In this document: positions 1 to 8,800 of the stretch, in pieces | Position numbering within the stretch: the stretch's first letter is position 1 | Layout: each line of letters begins with the position of its first letter | NCBI GenBank assembly: GCA_036785705.1 | Contig: JAWUZG010000352.1 | Span: 682,001-746,000 of the forward strand | DNA from: Acanthornis magna | Taxonomy: Eukaryota > Chordata > Aves > Passeriformes > Acanthizidae | Length of the DNA: 64,000 bases | Direction of reading: 5' to 3' | Translations under genes and position numbers: made by a program | The notes under the pieces: model-generated | The model's input: the letters and a program-made list of their open reading frames with translations, nothing else | Databases searched by the model: none | Told to the model about the DNA's origin: nothing

Positions 1-870
1 TTGGGATGCGGACATCATCCCTCCCCCCCCGGGGACATCATGTCGAAATTTTGGGATGAGGACACCATCCTCCCCCTCCCTCGGGGACATCACGGCGAAA
101 TTTTGGGATGTGGACACCATCCTGCCCCCCCCCTCCGGGGACATCACGCTGAAATGTTGGGATGCGGATACCTTCCCTCCTCCCGGGGATATCACGCCAA
201 AATTTTGGGATGTGGACACCATCCCCCCCAACCGCGGGGGACATCACGGCGAAATTTTGGGATGAGGACACCATTCCCACCCCCACCTCGGGGACATCAC
301 GCCGAAACTTTGGGTTGCGGACACCATCCTCCCCTCCTCTCGAGGACCCGGCTCCCCCCGCCAAAGAGCATCACACCAAAATCTTGGGATGCGGACACCA
401 TCCCCCCCCCGTAGTGAGCATCACGCCGAAATTTTGGGATGCAGACACCATCCTCCTCCCCCCCCCCGGGGGACATAATGTCGAAATTTTGGGATGCAGA
501 CACCATTCCCCCCTCCCGCTCGGGTGCCCGGCTCCCCCAGCAGTGAGCATCACACCAAAATTTTGGGATGCGGACACCATCCTTCCCTCCTCTCGAGGAC
601 CTGGCTCCCCACCAAAGAGCATCAGGCCGAAATTTCAGGATGTGGACACCATCCCCCCCATCCTCTCGAGGACCCGGCTCCCCCCCGCAAAGAGCATCAC
701 GGTGAAATTTTGGGATGCCGACACCATCCCCCCTGGGGAATTCACGCCAAAATTTTGGGATGCGGACACCATCCCCTCCATTCTCTCGAGGACCCGGCTC
801 CCCCCCCAATGAGCATCAGGCCAAAATTTTGGGATGCGGACACCATCCCCCCCCGGCTCGGGGGCCCGGC
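1..870. repeat. Minisatellite, ~50-60 bp unit
   Basis: About 15 imperfect copies of a unit with the core aaattttgggatgcggacac followed by a C-rich spacer. The later copies carry an extra segment (ctctcgaggacccggctcc). Open frames on both strands across this block are only the repeat translated. No gene is seen here. Confidence 0.9.
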
Positions 871-1239
871 TCCCCCCGCGCCCCCCGGCACGGCCCCGCA
901 CGGCACTCCCGCTCGTCGCCGCCGCCGCCGCGGGCGCAGATAAGAGCTCGGGCCGGGGATCAACGGTCTCGGGCACGGCGGAGCCGTCACTACACATTAA
1001 CCAGCTGTCCGATGGAGCAACGCGTCCTCGGAGCCAAGATCAACAGTCCCCAGAGCGAGCTGGGAGCGCGGCCAGCGCGGCCGAGCCTCCCCCCGAGCCC
1101 CCCGCGCTCCGCACCCCCCGGGCCGGGCTCGCCCTGCGGCCGTGGGAGGGTGATGAGTGTCCCCGGGGTGTCCCCGCGGTGTCCCCGCGGCTCCCGGGGA
1201 TGGGGCTGGAGGGGTTGGGATGAGCTGGGTTGTGGTAGG

Positions 1240-1670
1240 GTGGGGGTGTTGTGTCCTGGATTGTCCCCGCGATGGTCGGAGGGGTCACCGAGACCCCCGC
1301 GGAGAGAATCTCGGGGGTGTCGCATCCTGGATTGTCCCCGGGATGGTCGGAGGGGTCACCGAGCCCCCCGCGCCCCCGCGAGTGTCGCGTCCTGGATTGT
1401 CCCCGCGATGGTCGGAGGGGTCACCGAGCCCCCCGCGCTCCCGGGGGAAGAATCCCGGGGCTGTCGCGTCCTGGATTGTCCCCGGGATGGTCACCGAGCC
1501 CCCCGCGCTCTGCGGGGACAATCCCGGGGGTGTCGCGTCCTGGATTGTCCCCGGGATGGCCACCGAGCCCCCCGCGCTCTGCGGGGACAATCCCGGGAGT
1601 GTCGCGTCCTGGATTGTCCCCGCGATGGTCGGAGGGGTCACCGAGCCCCCCGCGCTCCCGGGGGTGCTGC
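1240..1670. repeat. Minisatellite, ~70 bp unit
   Basis: About six copies of a unit containing gtcctggattgtccccgcga, then ggtcggaggggtcaccgagc. Copies differ by presence or absence of the ggtcgga segment. The stretch 871-1239 is GC-rich and partly unique, with no gene recognised. Confidence 0.85.
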
Positions 1671-1794
1671 AGCCCCTGGGCTGTCCCGGGGACGCCCGGA
1701 GGGTCCCCTGCCCTCGATCCCCCCTCGCCCCCCAGCCCCAGGGGCTGCTGCGGTGTGAAATCCCAAAAGCATCGCACAAACCCCACTGAGCTGG

Positions 1795-2465
1795 GGGGTG
1801 CGGGGATCTGGGGGGCTCTGCGTGTCCAGGGGGGCTCTGGAATTCCGGGGGAGTCCTGCGTGTCTGGGGGCAGCTCGGCAGATCTGGGGGGCTCTGCAGG
1901 CCCCGAGGGGGCTCTGAGTGCCCAGGGGGGCTGTGGGTGTGCGTGGGGAGCTCTGGAGGGGCGCTGGAGGGGCCCTGCGGGTCTGGGGGGGGAAGTCTGG
2001 AGGTGCGGGGGGGCTCTGCAGGTCTGGGGGGGTGCTGAGTGTCCAGGGGGGCTCTGTGTGTCCGGGGGGGCCCTGGCGGTCTGGGGGGGCTCTGCAGGTC
2101 AGGAGGGGCTCTGAGTGTTCGGGGGGGGGGGGCTCTGTATGCCCGGGGGGGCCCTGCGGGTCTGGGGGGGACTCTGAAGGTCCGGGGCCAATCTGTGGGT
2201 CTGGGGGGGCTCTGTGTGTCCGGGGGGGCTCTGTGTGTCCGGGGGGGCTCTGTGGGTCTGGGGGGACTCTGCAGGTCCGGGGGGGCTCTGTATGTCTGGG
2301 GGGGCTCTGTGAGTCCAGGGGGGCTCTGTGTGTCCGGGGGGGCCCTGCGTACCCGGGAGGGCCCTGTGGGTCTGGGGGCACTCTGCAGGTCCGGGGGGGC
2401 TCTGAGTGTCCAGGGGGGCTCTGTATGTCCGGAAGGCTCTGCAGGTCCGGGGGGCTCCGACCCCC
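1795..2465. repeat. G-rich minisatellite, ~24 bp unit, upstream of MRPL45
   Basis: More than 25 copies of a unit like ggggctctgtgtgtccgggg, with G runs of four to twelve on the plus strand. The spacing of the G runs suits G-quadruplex formation. It ends just before the MRPL45 CpG island. Confidence 0.9.
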
Positions 2466-2469
2466 GCAC

Positions 2470-2840
2470 GTCCCCCGCATGGCCCGGTGCGTGTCGCACG
2501 TGACCCGAGTGGGGGCGGGGGGATGCCATCGCCCCCTCCCCCGACCCTCGGGACCCCCCCCGCCCCCCGCACTGCACCACGCACGGGGGTCCCCCCTCCG
2601 CGCGCTCGGGGGGTGGGCGGAGCCTCGCGGCCTGGCCCCGCCCCCTCCGGGGCTCCGCAGCCGATGGAATTTTCCACTCGCGGGCGCGGCGCGTGCTCCC
2701 GCCGGCCACGCCCCTTCCCCGCGCGCGCGCGCGAGCCTCGCTCGGCCCCGCCCACAGCGCCCAGGCCACGCCCACCCCTCCCTCCGCGCGCGCGCGCTCG
2801 GCCCCGCCCACCTTCCCGCCATCCCCCGCGGCGGGACAAG
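2470..2840 (+). promoter_or_regulatory. MRPL45: CpG-island promoter of MRPL45
   Basis: Very GC- and CpG-rich, with several ccccgccc GC boxes and CG dinucleotide runs and no TATA box. It lies directly upstream of the MRPL45 start codon. A TATA-less CpG-island promoter is usual for a housekeeping mitochondrial gene. The exact transcription start cannot be placed from sequence. Confidence 0.7.
2497..2504 (+). promoter_or_regulatory. CACGTGAC E-box in MRPL45 promoter
   Basis: A perfect CACGTGAC, the site type bound by USF/MITF-family bHLH-ZIP factors, at the upstream edge of the CpG island. The function is inferred from motif and position only. Confidence 0.4.
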
Positions 2841-2849
2841 ATGGCGGCC
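2838..2849 (+). promoter_or_regulatory. YY1-type motif overlapping the MRPL45 start codon
   Basis: AAGATGGCGGCC matches the YY1 consensus and its ATG is the MRPL45 initiator. A second, inverted GCCGCCATGGC follows at once. YY1 sites at the first codon are common in genes for ribosomal and mitochondrial proteins. Confidence 0.6.
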
Positions 2850-2897
2850 GCCATGGCGGCGGGGCTGGGCCGCGGGGCACCGCGGCTCTGCTGGAAG
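2841..2897 (+). CDS. MRPL45: MRPL45 coding exon 1
   Basis: Nineteen codons from ATG, rich in Ala, Gly and Arg, start of the mitochondrial presequence. Donor AAG|GTGCGG, phase 0. An alternative in-frame ATG lies at 2853. Confidence 0.85.
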
Positions 2898-5800
2898 GTG
2901 CGGCCGGGAGGAGCGGGGCGAGGCGCCCCGGGGAGCTGCGAGGGGTGCGGGAAGTGGCTGTGGGGCCTCGGGATGAGCGCTGGGGGTGAGGGAGAGCGCG
3001 GAAGAGCCGTGGCACGGGTGGCGCGTGCGAGGCGTGAGGGGAAATAAATAAATTATATTTGTGGGGTTGGCTCAGTCCGCGCTCTGTTTTGTATTTCCTC
3101 AGGCTGCGGAGTCCCTGCTCCGTCCCGGAGCGGCCGCGGCCTGTGTGGTTGTCCCGGTGAGGAGCAGGAGGCGGTGTCCGCCGGTGCCCGAGTGGGCCCG
3201 AGAGCTGAGCCCTGAGGAGAAGGAGAGGAGGCTCAAGTCCTCGGCGCCGATTTTCCCGGACGAGCGCATAGAACGCACCTTCTACTTGGCTTGCACGGGT
3301 AGGGAAAAAAAGTGGAGTCAGCCCGGGCGGGGTGATGTCGTGACAGAGGGAATTTGATCGAATTGGGCTGAATTTCCCAATCTGCCTCCTGGCCGGGGTG
3401 CAGTTGCTCTGCCTGACTTCCGAAGCTCTTGGTGCCTTTGTATCTTGAATTGTGGAATCCCAGACTGGTTGGAGTTGGAAAAATCATCCAATTCCACCCT
3501 CTGCCAAGGCAGGGACACCTCCCACTGTTCCAGGGTGCTCCAGCTTGGCCTGGGACACTGCCAGGGATCCAGGGGCAGCCACAGCTCCTCTGGGAATTCC
3601 ATCCCAGCCCCTCCCATAGAGAAATTCTTTCCCAAAATCCCATCTAAACCTTAGTTTGAAGCCATTTTCCCCTCTTCCCTGGGCCCTGTGGGAGAGCCCA
3701 GAGCATCACCTGCCCCCACGGACAAGCTTAGCCCAGGAATTCTCTGCGTGCTCCGATTTCTCCTCTTCCCTCCTTGCTCCTGATGGCTCCGAGCCTCCTC
3801 CTGAGCTGCTTTTCCCATTCCCAGCCGAAATCATGGATCCCTACGTCCCTCCCGAGGGCGATGCCCGCCTGACCTCGCTCTCCAAGGATGGGGTGAAGCA
3901 GCAGATGCAGAAGCTGAAGCAAACAGCTGCCTCCCAACTGGCGTACGTACCCCTCGTTAGTTAATTAGCCTCATTCCGTGCTCCAGGAGCTTCCCTGGGG
4001 TGGAATCGGTGCCTCGTGTGTGTCCCTGTGAGATTTTCCTGGGGCTGAGGGATTTTTGGGAGATTTTAGGGCTTAGGGGTTGTTTTTCTTCCCTGCTTTT
4101 CCCATTGTTGTTGTTGTCTCCTTTTCCATCACTCTGAGCTGTTCCCAACTCAGGACACACTGTGCATTCCTATTTTTTAGGAATTTTTTTGGGATTTGTC
4201 TTCTTGAAGAGCTCCAAATTTTTAGTTTTAGCGGGCGATTTCCAATTCTCAGCTGAGTTTTCCTGGGGCCTGAGGGATTTTTGGGAGATTTTAGGGCTTA
4301 GGGGGTTGTTTTTCCTCCCTGCTTTTCCCATTGTTGTTGTTGTTCCCCATCAGTCCCAGCTGTGAGAACATGTCCATCTCAGAACACACTGTGCACTCTT
4401 ATTTTTTAAGATTTTTTTGTTGGATTTCTCTGCTTGAAGAGCTCCAAATTTTTAGTTTTAGCGGGGGATCTCCAATTCTCAGCTGGGTTTGAATCCCGTG
4501 GGATCACTGCCATCACCCAAACATCCAGGACACCTCCAATTTGCTTTTCCCTTCATTTTCCTTCTGTCATTCCAGCCTGCGGAAGATCAAGGAGCACGAC
4601 CCAGATTTCAGCACTAAAACCTTCCCGGAGAAGGCGCAGGAGATTTTTATCGAAGCTCACAATTCCCTGGTGAAGTAAGGCCCACCAGGGGGTGTGGGAT
4701 CTGCACCACGAGGCTTCGTTTTCCACAAAATCCCAAAATCCTGGGATGGTTTGGGGTTGGGAGTGGCCCTAAAGTGGGATTAGAAAGATGAGGGACACTC
4801 CTGTGAGGGTGGAACGGGAGGGTGAGGAATGGAACGGGAGAGTGAGGAATGGAATTGGAGGGTGAAGGTGGAATGGGAGAGTGAGGGTGGAACGGAAAAC
4901 TGAGGAATGGAACGGGAGAGTGAGGAATGGAATTGGAGAATGAAGTTGGAACGGGAGGGTGAGGGTGGAACGGGGAACTGAGGCCTGGAACAGGAGAGTG
5001 AGGCCTGGAATGGGAGAGTGAGGGTGGAACGGGACAGTGAGGGATGGAATGGGAGAGTGAGGCCTAGAACGGGAGGGTCAGGCCTGGAACAGAAGGATGA
5101 AGGTGGAACGGGAGGATGAGGAATGGAATGGGAGAATTAGGCCTGGAACGGGAGAGCGAGGGTGGAATGGGAGGGTGAGGAATGGAACGGGAAGGTCAGG
5201 TTTGGAATGGGAGATTGAGGCCTGGAATGGGAGGATGAGGGATGGAACGGGAGAGCGAGGAATGGAACGGGAGAGTGAGGCCTGGAATGGGAGAGTGAAG
5301 CCTAGAATGGGAGGGTCAGGCCTGGAACAGAAGGATGAAGGTGGAATGGGAGGATGAGGAATGGAACGGGAGAGTGAGGATGGAACGGGAAGGTGAGGCC
5401 TGGAACAGGAGGATGAGGGTGGAATGGGAGGATGAGGCCTGGAATGGGAGGGTGAGGCCTGGAATGGGAGGATGAGGGATGGAATGGGAGAGTGAGGAAT
5501 GGAACGGGAGAGTGAAGGTGGAACAGGAGAGTGAGGATGGAACAGGAGAGTGAGGCCTGGAACGGGAGGGTGAGGGTGGAACAGAGTGAGGGTGGAACGG
5601 GAGAGCGAGGAATGGAATGGGAGAGTGAGGGTGGAACTGGAGGATGAGGCTGGAACGGGAGGGTGAGGGATGGAACGGGAGGGTGAGGGATGGAACGGGA
5701 GGGTCAGGCCTGGAACAGAAGGATGAAGGTGGAATTGGAGAGTGAGGCCTGGAGCGGGAGAGTGAGGGATGGAACGGGAAGGTGAGGGATGGAATTGGAG

Positions 5801-8800
5801 AGTGAGGGTGGAACGGGAGAGTGAGGAATGGAATGGGAGAGTGAGGGTGGAACGGGAGGGTCAGGCCTGGTGGGAATGGATGGAATTCAAGGTCCCTTCC
5901 CCCCAAACTGTCCCATGGCTCCCTGCAGTGACATTCCAGGGGCTGCCGCCCCTTCCCAGGGACAGATCCCGATAAAACTTTGGGGTCCCTCATCGCTGTG
6001 CCTTTCCCCGGAGTCGTTTCAGGGTGCTCATGTTTGTGTCCTGCTTTTGTTTAGTTTTTCACGGCTGAGATTTGTCCTTTTCCCTCTTTGCCAGTCGCTT
6101 GGGAAAGCAGGAATTTGTAGGGAAGGCAGAAATTTGTAGGGAAAGGAATCTTTGGGGAAAGCAGGAATTTGTGGGGAAAGCAAGAATTTGTAGGGAAAAG
6201 AATTCATAGGGAAAGCAGGAATTTGTGGGGAAAGGAATTTTTTGGGGAACCAGGAATTTTTGGGGGAAGCAGGAATTTTTTGGGAAAGCAGAAATTTTTT
6301 GGGAAAGGAATTTGTGGGGAAAGGAATTTTTAGGGAAAGGAGGAATTTGTGGGGAGAGCAGGAATTTTTAGGGGAACCAGGAATTTGTGAGGGAACCAGG
6401 AATTTGTAGGGAAAAGAATTTGTGGGGAAAGCAGGAATTTTTTTGGGAGCCAGGAATTTTTAGGGAAAGCAGGAATTTGTGGGGAAAGGAGGAATTTTTA
6501 GGGGAACCAGGAATTTGTGGGGAAAGCAGGAATTTTTAGAGGAACCAGGAATTTGTGGGGGAAAGGAATTTTTGGGGAAAGTAGGAATTTGTGGGGGAAC
6601 CAGAAATTTTTTGGGGAACCAGGAATTTTTTTGGGGAACCAGGAATTTCGTGGGGGAACTAGGAATTTGTGGGGAAAGCAGGAATTTTTAGGGAAAGCAG
6701 GAATTTGTGGGGGAAAGGAATTTTTGGGGAAAGCAGGAATTTTGTGGGGAAAGGAATTTATGGGGAGAGCAGGAATTTTTTTGGGAACCAGTAATTGTTT
6801 TGGGAACCAGGAATTTTTGGGGAACCAGGAATTTTTGAGGGAACCAGGAATTTTTTTGGGAACAAGTAATTGTTTTGGGAACCAGGAATTTTTGGGGGAA
6901 CCAGGAATTTTTTTGGGAACAAGTAATTGTTTTGGGAGCCAGGAATTTTTGGGGAACCAGGAATTTTTTTTTTTTGGAACAAGTAATTGTTTTAGGAACC
7001 AGGAATTTTTGGGGAATCAGGAATTTTTGGGGAACCAGGAATTTTTAGGGGAACCAGGAATTTTTTTGGGGAACCAGGAATTTTGGGGAACCTTTTCCCC
7101 CGTGCTGACGTTTCCGGGGGCGTTTCCTTTGCAGCTTTAACAAGCAGAAGCTTCACTCGCTGGTGACCGAGCGCTGCTACCCCGTGAGTTCTGGAATTTT
7201 GGGATTTCCTCAGTGAAAATGCCCCTCAGGGATCATCAATCCAACCCCTGACCCCACACAGGACAATCCCAAAAATCCCACCCCGGGGATGTTGTCTGAA
7301 CCCTCCCGGAGCTGTGGGAGGTTTGGGATGTGACCATTCCCTAAAATCCATCCTAATCCACTCCAGCATTCCCCAGGTCCTGTCCTTTCTGCCCAGAACA
7401 GAAATCGATGCCTCGATCACCTCCGTGGTGTGTAAAATTCGCCAAAATTGATCATCCACCTCATTTTTAGTGGGTTTTTTCCATGTTTTTTTTAAGGTGA
7501 TGCATCAATTTTTTTGAGATACAAAAAAAATTTTTGGCAAAACCCAAAAATTATTAACAACCAATGGCTAAATATTTCTGGTGTACAGCGATTTTCTCAT
7601 CCAAAATGTGATTTTTGTCGGCGGGAACGACCAAATCATTAATTATTATCGTTAATTATCATTAATTTTGATTGGATTTCTCCTGGCAGGACATGGTCCG
7701 TGGGAACAGGTACAGAACCATCCGCTGGAGGTTCCTGGAGTCCCTGGAGCCCCCCAGGGTGGTCCACGTGCGCTGTGAGAGCATCATGAACCGCGGCAAC
7801 CTCTACGGGCAGGTGACCGTGAGGATGCACAGCCGGCAGGTGAGGGTCAGGGGGTGGCATGGGAGGGAAGAGAACTTCAGTCCCATCTGTCCCGGCAGGA
7901 ATTTCTTCCCAATTTTTCGTCTAAACTTTGGTTTGAAGCCATTTCTCCTTGTCCTTCCATTCTTTGTCGATAATCTTTATCTTTTTTGGTAGATCATAGG
8001 TCACCCTAAAGTGCCCTGGGACACTTCCAGGGATGGGAAGGGCACAGTTTCTTTGGGAAATCCATCCCAGCCCCTCCCAGGGAGGAATTTCTTCCCAATA
8101 TTCCATCTAAGCTTCAGTTTGAAGCCATTTCTCCTTGTCCTTCCGCTCCTTTTCGATAGTTTTTATCTTTTCTGGAAGGTCACAGGTCACCCTAAAGTGC
8201 CCTGGGGCACTTCCAGGGACGGGAAGGGCACAGTTTCTTTGGGAAATCCATCCCAGCCCCTCCCAGGAAGGAATTCTTTCCCAATATTCCATCTAAAATT
8301 TAGTTTTAAGCAATTTCTCCTTGTCCTTCCGTTCCTTGACGATAGTTTTCATCTTTCCTGGAAGGTCACAGGTCACCCAAAGTGGCCTGGGGCACTTCCA
8401 GGGGTGGAAGGGCCACAGCTTCCCTGGGAAATCCTTCCCAGGGAGGAATTTCTTCCCAATATCTCATCTAAACTTCAGTTTGAAGACATTTTTCCTGCCA
8501 TTCCTTGTCAATAGTGTTCATCTTTTCTGCAAGGTCACAGTTGGGTCACCCTAAAGTGGCCTGGGACATTTCCAGGGGTGGGAGTGCCGCAGTTTCTCTG
8601 GGAAATCCATCCCAGTCCCTCCCCACCCATAAATAGAGAATTCCTTCCCAAAATCTTCCCATCTAAGCTTCAGTTTGAAGCCATTTCTCCTTGTCCCACC
8701 ATTCTTTGTCAATACTTTTCATCATTTCTGGAAGGTCACAGGTCACCCCAAAGTGCCCTGGGGCACTTCCAGGGGTGGGAGTGCCACAGTTTCTTTGGGA

